A stretch of DNA of 64,000 nt from Desmodesmus armatus (lineage: Eukaryota > Chlorophyta > Chlorophyceae > Sphaeropleales > Scenedesmaceae), in NCBI GenBank assembly GCA_007449985.2, contig VIIQ02000679.1:466563-530562 (forward strand). The letters are read 5' to 3'. Within the stretch, counting starts at the first letter, position 1. Each line of letters begins with the position of its first letter. The notes beneath the pieces were generated by a model that was not told the origin of the DNA, did no database searches, and was given only the letters and a program-made list of their open reading frames with translations. Shown piece by piece: positions 50,249-60,455 of the stretch. Both the position numbers and the translations under genes were made by a program.

Positions 50249-50812
50249 GCCTTAAATTGGGAATGTGGTGTGTGTGCCGGCCGTGGCAGCCTGCCATGGT
50301 TTGCCTTTGTGTTGCAAGGCAGTCCAGCTGTAAACATCTTGTCAGTGTGTGTATGTGCCGCATGCATGTGCATATGGCACAGCAGTTTTGCTCAGGGGTA
50401 AAGATCGATGTTGCTGGGGTTGACGCTTACTAACTGGCCTGCTTGTTTCAACGGTCACAAACGTGGCAGCCGACATTCAACATACTGCCATCTTGTGCAA
50501 AGGTCTGTTGCTGCACCCACTATTCTTCCACGAGTCTGTGATGCTCAATTGCGCAGTGGTTACAAGGAAGCCCAACAATGACAGAACCCTCCCAATGGGA
50601 GCACATGGAAGTGCACTGGCAGGCACGTGCAAGCCGCAGCTGTTGGGATCGTCACGGGCATGGCAACATTGAGAAACTACAAACTGACGCCAACGATGCA
50701 TATCCCTTCATGCAGTATGTGAGCAGCCACACCTGTCCAGCAGGCACCTCTCTGTGTGTCCACAATGACAGGCAAGGCCCTGACTGCTATGCAGCAACAT
50801 GACTAGAGAGGG
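50249..50812. other. Convergent intergenic region
   Basis: Between the ARP stop (+) and the far end of the coiled-coil continuation of the LRR gene (-). No feature recognised. Confidence 0.45.
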
Positions 50813-51564
50813 TCAGACTGGTCCACACCAACATCTATGACTGGCACAAGCGCCTTTTCGGCACTGCTGGCTGCTCCAGCTGTGCACAACCGGCTGAAAA
50901 ACAAAAACAAATAGTGACACAATCTCAAGCGCCGTATTGCAGCAGTAGCGATTCAGGGCTGCAGAACCACTTGCAATGTCCGATGCCGGCTTGCGCCACG
51001 CCGCCAGCTCCTTGACGGCCCTCACCTGCAAGCAGAAAACACGACGGTCAGGCAGCAGTACCATTTGGTTGCAACACACCAGCAGCAGCAACATCCACAC
51101 ACCTCACCAACATAGCTGACTCCTGCACCTGCCTTTTCCTGCAAGCCCCCTTCCCACTACCAATCAAGCACAGTGGCCCTCTGTTCTGCTCGCCATCTGA
51201 CCCCTGCAAGTGGTCACAATCTGCATCTAGTCAACCTGCAACCCTGGGCATACCGACACCCACCCACCCTTACCTTGCCGTCCATTCTTCACTGCATCTG
51301 TGCCTTCCCCTCCCTTCAAGTGGACTCTGACGTTCCCTTCAGCTCAGCCACACGCGCTGCATCAGCAGAGGCAGCAGCAGCACGAGGGGTGATCACCTCC
51401 TGCCGCCACTGCTTGGCAGGAGCCTTTGCGGCAGCAGTGTCGATACCTGCGGCTGCCTGAAGTGCTGCCGCCGCCCTTGCCGCTGCAAGCTCAGACTGCA
51501 GGACGGCCACAGTCTGCTGTGCCTCTGCTGCTGCGCCCTGTGCTACTGTCAGCTGGTGCTGCAG
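50813..51564 (-). other. Possible continuation of the LRR/coiled-coil gene past an in-frame TAA
   Basis: Directly after the TAA the same frame reads LQHQLTVAQGAAAEAQQTVA and on through about 75 more heptad-like, stop-free codons. A further exon could follow from about 51022 (AVKELAAWRKPASDIASGSA, stop at 50813). This suggests that the longer reading frame was, or still is, the real one. Confidence 0.5.
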
Positions 51565-53349
51565 TTATGCTGCTTGAGCCATGAGTTCCTGTGATGCCTG
51601 TGCCGCCTTGAGGGCGGCTGCCTGCTGGTGCAGGAGCTGCTGTCGCAGGTGCTCCACTTCTGACTGCAGGTGAGGCACCTGGACAAGAGGGTGGATTCAA
51701 CACGAAGGAAAAGGTTGTGTTGTGCAGTCATTTTTGCTCCTTGTGCACATTGAAGCCACATGTACATGGGAGGGGCATAGAAGCCCCCAACAGCCGGCTA
51801 GCGCCTTTTCATCAAGATCATTGTGCCCCCTGCTACAAGGCCCTACCCCTGCCCCTTTCCCTTTTCTCGAGAAGCCACAACAATCAAATGGCCCAAACCG
51901 ACACATGTGACATGCTCTACGACCCTCCCGCTTGCAGGCCCAGCTGGCACCAACCTGCCACATCGCCTTATGCCTCACCTGACGTGCCAACTTGTCCCTC
52001 TCGGCGGTCACTGCCGCCTGCTCCCTGGCTAGCCTCCTCCAGTACGCTATCTCACGATGCAGCTGATCTAAGTCGCCCTCCAAGCCCTGCATCTCCAGTG
52101 AGACCAGGCCAGGGCAACAGCTGGCGATGCGGCAGCTGTCAGGAGCTGAGGCTGGCTGCCAATTCGAAGCTGGCTCTCGCGGAAAGAGCTCGAACCTGGA
52201 TCCTGGCTGCCTGACATGGGAGATATTCAACGACCGAAGGTGCGGCAGCCCCTCAACAGGGAGTATGTACTGCCATACCCCCGTGTCTGGCAGCTCGCAC
52301 CCGCTGATATCCAGGTGCTGAAGCTCGCTGTTGGCTGTCAAGGCTGTGAAGGTAGCTGTTGGGATGCAATTCAAGTTGGTGGAGACGCGCAGGTGTGTCA
52401 GATGCAGCATCTGCTGCAGGTTGGGCAGGTCCCTCTCCAACAAGTATACCCGCTGCATGTCCAGATGACGCAGCCGAGTCTGGTGAGCCAGGGCATCCAA
52501 CTTCAGGCCGCAGTCTGACAGTACCAGACGCGTCAGGTGGGGTGCGCAGGACAGCATATTGGCATTCGTTATGGAGATGCCGCAATCGCGACGATGTGTT
52601 GCCTCAACCTTCGTCAGACGCAAGTCCACCAGGCGGGTCATGGCCTGCAGGGTGGGGCCAACATCGCCAGGCCCCATGAAGCGAACATCAGCAAGCTCAA
52701 GGCAGGTGAGCTGCTGCAGGTGCTGCAACACGCGGGGTGAGAAGACCTTGGTCTTTGCTGATGCAATACAGAGGTGCTCCAACCCTGCAGGCAGCAGCGC
52801 CAGTGCTGCTGCCAGCCCCTCCTCCCCGTCCAGGAAAGTGCAGTTGTTCAGCTCCAGGCGCTTGAGGGCTGCTACTCCTGCAGCAGCCCCCAGCACGCCC
52901 CGGAAGCCACTCCACGGCTGCAACTGCAGGCCGAGACCAGTGAGCTTCAAGCTGCTAGGCTGCAGGCTGGTTGGCAGCTGGCGGAGGTTGACTGCGTGCT
53001 GGAATGCAGGCAGGGCCTCGACCTTCCAGGGGAACATGTCACGTGTATTGATCTGAAGCATGGTCTGCTCAAACTCATAGCCTCCTAATCGGATGCTGTC
53101 AACATGCTTGACGTGCTTGCTCAAGAACACCAGGGCACTGTCTGCTTGCTGTTGCCGTGCGCAGGACACAGAGATGCTGCCGAGCGTCAGCACAGCTGCC
53201 TTCTCCAGCCTGCTGTGTGCCCTGGCGGCACTGAACAAGCTGCGCTGATCGTCAGCTGCACAGCACTGCAGCACCGCTAGCAGGCAGGGGTCTGGCAGCG
53301 CCAGCAGCAGGGATGGTGCTGACTTGGCTGAGGGCTCCTCATGTGCCAT
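51565..53349 (-). CDS. Leucine-rich-repeat protein with C-terminal coiled coil
   Basis: Probable protein-interaction scaffold; specific role unknown. Exon 1 (53349-51955) and exon 2 (from 51678) join in phase, and the frame meets a TAA at 51567-51565, giving about 502 aa. The start MAHEEPSAKS is chosen because the frame upstream is not LRR-like. An F-box-like N-terminus (LLLALPDPCLLAVLQCCAAD) is followed by about ten irregular RNI-type repeats such as LTCLELADVRF, LVDLRLTKVEA, LTRLVLSDCGLK, LRHLDMQRVYL, LQHLDISGCELPD and LRSLNISHV. The final part is heptad-like (LDQLHREIAYWRRLAREQAA, then VEHLRQQLLHQQAAALKAAQ). The same frame continues as coiled coil beyond the TAA, so the protein may be truncated by a nonsense change. 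Confidence 0.8.
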
Positions 53350-53910
53350 CCTGTGTAGCCATGAAAGCAACAAACAAGTAGACACGCAGGTTATTGGTGT
53401 GAGGCAATTGAGAAGACACAACTTTCAGGGCCGCTAGGTGGCCGCTAGGCCTGGGCAGAGCAGCAGAAGTGAAAGCAGCCCGGGACATCGTTGTACCTTG
53501 AGTGTCCTTGGAGAACTTCGTCAGGTATGCTTTGCGATTATGGCTCCACGGGCAACAGATTGATGTGATGAGGTGTTGAATGTGGAGTGACCCCCGGAGT
53601 GGCTTGGAGTTGAAAGAGCAGGTGTCTTGGGTGCAGATAGCAAAGCCTTCCAAAGCAAATCATGTGCACTTTTACATCAGTCAGGTCTCTCAAAAGTTCA
53701 CAGACAAAGACCAACAAAACACCAACAAATCACATTTGAAGGGAAGGGTTCTGGGTGCACCCCGTTGTCCTGACTGCGTGGAAGCTTTTGAGTGTGCACA
53801 CACGGACTGTATTGTACGTAGTTTTTACTGGTTGCAAAGCGAGCAAACCCGCTTCAAACCAGTGCTTCTCGAAAGTCAGACACCTCAGATCTTGTTGGAA
53901 CCAAGAAACG
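53350..53910. promoter_or_regulatory. Divergent promoter region, LRR and FHA genes
   Basis: 561 bp between head-to-head start codons. Open frames continue into it from both sides but lack family signal. It presumably contains both 5' UTRs and promoters. Confidence 0.45.
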
Positions 53911-55731
53911 ATGCTCCCCCGCTTTCACTCAGGCCCTTCCAACCGTATCACAGCAACAGCGTTGAACAGGCAAGCCCGTGTCACAGGTGCGGTTGGACGG
54001 CTGATTTGTCTATCTGCTGTGTCAGCAGCAGCAGCAGCACCACCCAGTGAAGCACAGGTCCAGCATGGTGTGCAGTATGTTCACCCACAGACACTCGTTG
54101 TCCGTTGTGCAGGCACAACATCTTCAAAGCGAGGCGGCCTCTCAAGGCTTCCAGTTGTGAACACACAGTGCAGGCTTGTGCTTCGCCCAACAGGTGGGTG
54201 TGCAGCGGTAGCCTTACAGCAGATATGCAATTGAGTGTGACTGCGTGCCATGACAGGCAGATGACACCGCGCGGTGCATCAGCCTGTTGCAGTCTTGCTT
54301 TGGGTTAGACTAGCAACCAGAATCCATTGCGGTACTAGCCACTAGGGACCATCATCGACAATGCAGCAGCACAGCAGTTGCAGCAGCACAGCAGTCGTAG
54401 TGAGGTGCAGCATGCAGCTGCCTCCCTTGAGCTGTGTCACCTTGAGCCCTTGTGTTGCTGCACCTTATGTGAGACTGTTACCGCACATTCTGCAAGAGAA
54501 CCAAATGCATGCTGCATGTGCACGTGCAGGAAATGGCAACTCGGATCACATTGGCGACAAGGTGCCCTTGCCCTCTGTCATTCACTTGAATGACGGTGTG
54601 TACGAGGTGGGGCGCACCTCACCAGCCGACATACGCATTGAGGTTCCTACAGTGTCCAGCAGGCATGCGCTGCTGCGAGTAGGTGAGTGGTGTGTGTAAC
54701 AGGGTGGATGGAGTGGTGTTGGGATAACTGGGCACATGATGAGTGGTGACATTCTGAGGAGGAACGGCAGTGAACTAGACAAGCTGGAGCAGATTGCTGG
54801 GCCAGGTAGAGTTGGGGCGCACTGCGGGGCGCTTGCAGGGTGGTTGTAAGGCAGCAGGCGCACTCCCGCGGCATTCAAGGGTGCATAGGGCCCTGTGTTC
54901 CTGCAGGCAGTAGTCAGCACACACGTCATGTTCACTGGCAGTCTGCATCCGTGCTTCTACTGCGCGCTGCGTTAGGCAGCAATAAGCGCATGTCATGCAG
55001 TGACTGTCTGCATTTGTACCCCTGCTGTGCACTGCTACTGGCAGCAGTCAGGGCACATGCCATGTCCACTGGCTGTCTGCAGCTGCGCTGCTGCTGCGCA
55101 CATGTCTGTTCACTGACAGTTGCTTCTGTGCTGCTGCGGTCCCCTGCTCTGTGCTGCTGCTGTTCAATGCTCCAGAGGACAACAAGATGTGTGTGACCGA
55201 CCTCAACAGCACCAACGGCACTGTGGTCAACGGTCAGGAGCTGTCACCTATGGACAACATTGAAGTGGAAGTTGGCAGTGAAGTCATATTTGGTAAGCGC
55301 CAGGGCTATGCAAAGTGCTGGCTGATGTGCATGCTTGACCTGTGTAGCTGAGATGGCGAGTCTTCTGCTGTGCAACGCGGCTGTATGCAGCGAGCATAGT
55401 GCAGGTTTTCCACAGACATGCGCTTTCAACTGGGTCATCCCCTGCTTGTATCAAGAAAGCTCTACATGCCAGGAGCTGTTGACATAAGCTAGCAGCATCA
55501 TGGATGAGCTAGCAGCGTCATGGAACTGCCTCATCAACATGCATGGTACCCCTTTGCTGCCTGTGCTGACCTGCTGCTGCCGCAGGTGACATGTACCTAG
55601 CGCGCTTCCTGCTGGATGAAGTGCCAGATGGGCAGGAGCATGATGCGCAGGCGTCAGACAGGGCGAGCGAAAAGAAGCAGCCGTCACCAAACAACACGAC
55701 GTTCATCACCTGGGATCAGTCGTCGCGGTGA
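53911..55731 (+). CDS. FHA-domain protein, plastid-targeted
   Basis: FHA domains bind phosphothreonine; small plastid FHA proteins exist in plants, with unclear partners. Four exons in phase (53911-54193, 54530-54682, 55176-55292, 55586-55731) encode 232 aa. The N-terminal ~50 residues (MLPRFHSGPSNRITATALNR, then LICLSAVSAAAAAP) form a transit peptide. The FHA core is intact: YEVGRTSPADIRIEVPTVSS (GR and the SSRH signature, with RHALLRV next), then VTDLNSTNGTVVNGQEL (the N-x-TNG loop), and SEVIFGDMYLARFLL. The C-terminal tail is acidic/basic and ends TFITWDQSSR. The intron before exon 3 contains repeated CTGTCTGCA-type units. The 94-residue exon 1 end was chosen for phase; an earlier donor at 54058 fails. 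Confidence 0.85.
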
Positions 55732-58600
55732 AGGGGCCAATGAACGTGCCACTTTTGTTATTGTGGGGTGCTTGTGAGCGCAAGCAGCGCAGGCAGAATG
55801 AAAGCATAGCTGCTGTGGCTGTTGCAAGCATTTCCTACGGCTTGCCAGTGCTGAGTGCGGATACTGCGGCGTACGGACAGGGCAATTGCTGCAGGCGATC
55901 GGCCTTGTGTGCTTGTGCCATGTCCAGCAACCCAGTCCTGCTCACCTGTGTGGTGACTTGACGCAGCAGTTGACAGCTTGCAGGCCTTCCACCGCTTCTC
56001 GCTGCTGGTTGTACTTGTATAGCATTCTCGCCGTTGTTTGTTCGTGTGGTTGAGATGGATGTTGATGTGCAGCAGTTTGCGATGGTGCTGCGCAGTGCTG
56101 GCAGCGGCTTGCGATGTTTTCCAGGCGGTTCTGTGCAGCGGTTGTGGGCCTTCTTATCCTCGTGCCATACTTGGCCATGAGGTGGCAGTGCCTTGTGCTG
56201 GCAGTCCCCTAATCACTTGGCAAGCAGAGCAGCCGGCAGTTGTTGGCTCTGTTGTTGGCAAGGTTGACCTGTATGAGTGAGCTCTGGCCCTTGCGCGCTT
56301 CCGCCGCACTTGCGCAGGCACCTCCACCCTTCATATCTCATATTCAGTTATCGTTGTGTATGTTGCCACATGGAGCTTGTACAGGGACAGAAGTACTGGG
56401 AAGTGGTGGTGCGGCAAGGCAGTCACTGAGTGTAGCTAGGTGGTCAGTGCTGAGCGGCACCCTGGCTGTTGTTCTTGGGCTGATGTTGATGGAAATGGTG
56501 ATTGGTTGTGCGTGTGAGTATGCTGGTACATCATGCATGTGCATGATGCCATGTGCTACCGGTGTCACCAAGGGTGCCTTCAAGTGCACCACTGCGAAGT
56601 GCTGTGTCTGCGCATAGTTCGTGCTCTCACCCGGTGCATTGGATGTGGGCCGCAGGTTGTGGGTCTTCCTACAGTGCCACTTGCAGCTGCCGCTGTCTGG
56701 TGGAATCCTCATAAAGGAAGTTCACAGTCATGTGTGGGCCCTGCACGACAGGCCAGTTGCCCTGCAAGGTTGTGTGCCTTTCATGCTGCCACATGGGGTG
56801 GCTGCTCGAGCTTGCTGCGTGTCGCATGCACCCCCCCCCCAACCGTCAGGGGGTGGCCCTGGTGGTCATACCTACGTGGTCTTTGCACGTTGACCACAAC
56901 GCGCGTGGGGTGAATGTCGCGTCTCCGGCCTTGCAGATACAGTGTATCGGACTTGCAGTGTGCTGTGTGTCTTTGGTTTCCCCCTCCTTACTGGGGTTCC
57001 TCATCATGTGTTGCATCTTCATGCGCTGCATTTTTTTATGATGCATCATCATGTGTTGCACCGCCTTGCTGCGCAAGTGGATTCCTGTTTGGCTTGCTGC
57101 AGAGGGGCCTGTTGTTGCTGCATCATACCTACCCAATAGGGACATGGTCTTCTCATGTGCACCCTGGGGTCTGCGTCTGAACCAGTTTATGACCCCTATT
57201 GAAGAACGTACATGGGAAAGTGTGGGTCTGTGCTGGTGTTGGCAAGTATTTCACCACTCATGTTGTGACGCCTCGTTTTTGGTGGTCTATGCAGCCTGGT
57301 AACATGCTGCTGGTGTGAACGGGGCCAAGACGGTGGTTATCACTGTTCAGTACAGCGCAGCCTTGCGCATTGTCGAGACTGGCGCACATGCGGCGATTAT
57401 GAGTTGGGACATGCATGTGTGTGTGGACTGCTGCTACAGAAATCTTAGCCCAGTCTGGTCACCGGGAACCTGCTGACGCTGATATTCATGTTATCATACT
57501 TGGCAAAATGCAGCAATGCACATGCTGCCAATAGCACAGCCAACAGATCATGCCTGTATCGCTAACAGTATGTGAACAGGAGAACCTACACAGGTGCAGG
57601 CGGGTTGGTGTGCTGACCTTGCAGATGCTTTCAAACAACTGAGTCTACAGCTTATACAGGGACCAGTCACATTTTGAAATGTTGTACTTTAGACAGTTTG
57701 GGATTCGAACCCATCACAGTGTGTGGTTGCCCACAGACACCATGGCACCAGGCAAGTCCTGAGGGGTGCATGGGTGATAGCCTTGTGAGGCCACCACACC
57801 ACACGGCCCCAATGCAACATGCAGTGCATGCCTACTGCTGCTGCCTGCTGCAACACCTCAGCTGTCTGCATGCCACATGCAAGCAAGCTGCCTAACAGCT
57901 GCATCTACCTGTGGATGGGTAAAGACCCATGTGGATGAACAACGACCACCTCCACCCCTAGTGGACAGACACCTTCCCCTGCAGAGGGAGCCACCGGTTC
58001 AAGGCGCTCTGCAGGCTTCAGCGTGTCTGCCCAGGGCTTTGGTGACGTACAGTGCTGCTGCTGTTTCACTGAACTGTCTGCTGTAAGCCCACACCAGCTT
58101 CAACAGGATCCCCAGGGCAGGAGTGCGTGACACCCCCACCCTTCACCTGAGGCCCAAGGCATGACCCTGGGAGCTGGCACACTGCAGCAGGGCCGGGGAG
58201 CCACTGCTGCAGGGTCGTCTGATGCGCTAGGAGGTACTGCTCCACCAACAGCCAGTGCCGGAGTGGGTTTCGGCGACACTGTACACCACAAGGGTGTGTT
58301 TTCACGCCAATGTGACCACACTGGGCCGTGGGCGTGGCTGTTGGCAGAGAACCTCCAACATATACGGGTTCAACCGCAACCAGTGATGTGGGCGTGCTGA
58401 GAGGTATCGCTGAGCATGAACGCGGAAGCTGCTGCTGAAGCTGGAGCTGCTGCTGTCTGAGCTGGGCTGGGGTGGGGCTGTGTGCAGGCTGCTGCATGCA
58501 TGCTCGTGCGGTGAAGCACAAACATCGCTCTACCCAAAAAAATGAAGTAACCAGCTGCTGTCTGGAGCAAACTCGCAGTAAGTCCACTGGCGTAGTGCGC
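55732..58600. other. Gene-poor stretch before the mobile-element locus
   Basis: No supported coding sequence. Translations of open frames are Cys/His/Val-rich and overlap in several frames. It holds the 3' UTR of the FHA gene. A B-box-like GGGTTCGAATCCC occurs on the minus strand at about 57699-57711, but no tRNA fold could be built around it. Confidence 0.5.
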
Positions 58601-59843
58601 CAGTTCGGCAGAAGTAAGCCAGGTGGAAGGTCACCGCTGCTGTCTTGGGTCGACAAGTGCAGAGAAATGCTTTTCCGTAACAAAGAATCCCTATGGGGCC
58701 CTGCTAGGGCGCAACTGGGCCCTTTTGCCCCATGGCAGTTCGGACGACATTATGGCCGTTGAATGAGAAAGTGAGGTTTGCGTTCAAAGCTCCAGAGCAG
58801 CTTACAGCTGGATAGAGCAATCAAGATTTGAATCCCAGGGGCATATGTGCCTGTGTGTTGCCTGATCAGCGCTGGGTTGTGAGCTGCTGCTGTTGCCTTG
58901 TTGTGAGACAGTTTGTTGGAGACTGAGACAGCCTGGCCTCGCTGCTGCTGTTGGCGTTCAAAAAGCTGCTTGAGAGTCAGCTCCCTGCTGGTGCGTGGGT
59001 GGGTGCACAAGCCATGCAGCTGCTGTTACAGCATGTTGTTGAGGCAGCAGCTGCTGGTCCCCTCCTGGCCATTTTCAGCTGACAGACCCCATTTTTCACA
59101 TGCAGCTGCTGTGCAGACACTCAAGGCAAGCACTGCAGCTGCCTGTACGATCTGGTAGGTACTTGTTAGCCCTAGCCAGCTGTGTGTAGACCCCTCCCAT
59201 CTGTCCCTGCATTTCAAGCCTGTGGTCCCAGTGACGGTCTGACTACTTGCTGCCAAAGCGAAGGTTGGTTGACTTTCGCCGTTGGTGCAGCTGCTCGCCC
59301 GCAAGCTGTGCCAGGCTGCAGTGCTACCTGGGCAGATCTGATCGCACTCACTTGTCACTCGCTCTGCTGCGCTTGTTTTTGCCCATCTTGCTGCAGCGTT
59401 CCAGGCAGGCTGGTGTCGCGGACCTGCATAATCCGCAGCGGTGCGTGTACCAAAATGTGTGTTTTTGTGCATTGTGAGAGTCTATCTGGTGCAGCGGGGC
59501 CATAGACGCCTCAGCTGACTTCAGACTTGAGCAGATGCTAGTGATGTCTGGCGCGAAACTTCCAAAGGGCTTGCGTGCAGCTCTCGAAAGCAAAATGAAT
59601 GACTTATGAATGCTTTAAGAGGACCTGTCAAGCACGTCACACTGGCACTGGCCTTATCGCGACAAGCCCGCCACACCTGGAAAGCTGGCAGTCTCTGCAG
59701 ATTGCTTGCTGTTCCTGCTGTGGGCACCGGCTGCTCTCTAGACGCCTGCTGTTCGTTGAATGCTTGATTTACTACAAACTGACGTTGCTACAGAGGGTGA
59801 TGTTGATGTAAGCGCGGACCATTGGCCTTTGAACAGGGGTGAA
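58601..59843 (+). repeat. Long direct repeat, left copy
   Basis: Begins CAGTTCGGCAGAAGTAAGCC and runs at least to 59843. It is nearly identical to 62778-64000 in the same orientation. Sequence upstream of 58601 is unrelated to that upstream of 62778, so the boundary is sharp. Differences are mainly single-base or few-base indels. Confidence 0.95.
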
Positions 59844-60336
59844 GTTGGCTTGGATGCTTCCAGGTTGCTTTCCTTGCGCAGCAAATGAACTCGTTTCGTA
59901 CTCAATATTATAGCATTCGGCCTCGAGCATGCCTGGTTGCACAGCTGTGAAAGCACAGCTGCTAACAGTGCAATACCAGGCACAGTTGACATGACATAAC
60001 TCCCAGTAGTGCCTGTCTCAAGCACAATGAGGTAAAGATGGGGCATCTAAGCTGCAAACTCTCTCCACACATACCAGTTTATGTGACAGAATCAATGATT
60101 GGACAGCTGCTATGTGTGCTGCCTGCCCAACAGTACACCTGGGTGGGGGCCAGTGGCACTTCCAACACCCTCTCTCACACACAACCCTGATAACTACATT
60201 GATCAAACTTGCAACAACTACATTGAGGGCTGTGCTTTGAATAAACACAGGCTGCACTACATCTTGTTAGCTCAGCGGATGCACTGGCCACAGATCATGA
60301 AGACACTGATGCTCACCACAGCAGTGGCTGCAGCTG

Positions 60337-60350
60337 AACCCTAAACCCTA
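60337..60350 (+). other. Plant-type telomere-like motif
   Basis: AACCCTAAACCCTA, two units of the CCCTAAA telomere repeat, about 105 bp beyond the transposase stop. Too short to be a telomere; it may mark an element end or be chance. Confidence 0.4.
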
Positions 60351-60455
60351 TAGGTGGCATACCCTAGGAACACACACCCCATGCGCAGCCATGTGCAGGC
60401 TTGGACAGCAAACTGCTGCCATGCTGCTGCTGCATCTGCTGCATGCGCTGACGCC

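Noticed and set aside
51565..51567. Alternative nuclear code with TAA read as Gln
   Set aside because: The exonuclease, YkgJ, SWEET, FHA and RRM genes end at TGA and the lumen-protein gene at TAG, and no other conserved frame here contains internal TAA or TAG.
57697..57760. tRNA gene on the minus strand
   Set aside because: Only the T-arm matches; acceptor, D-arm and anticodon stems do not pair.
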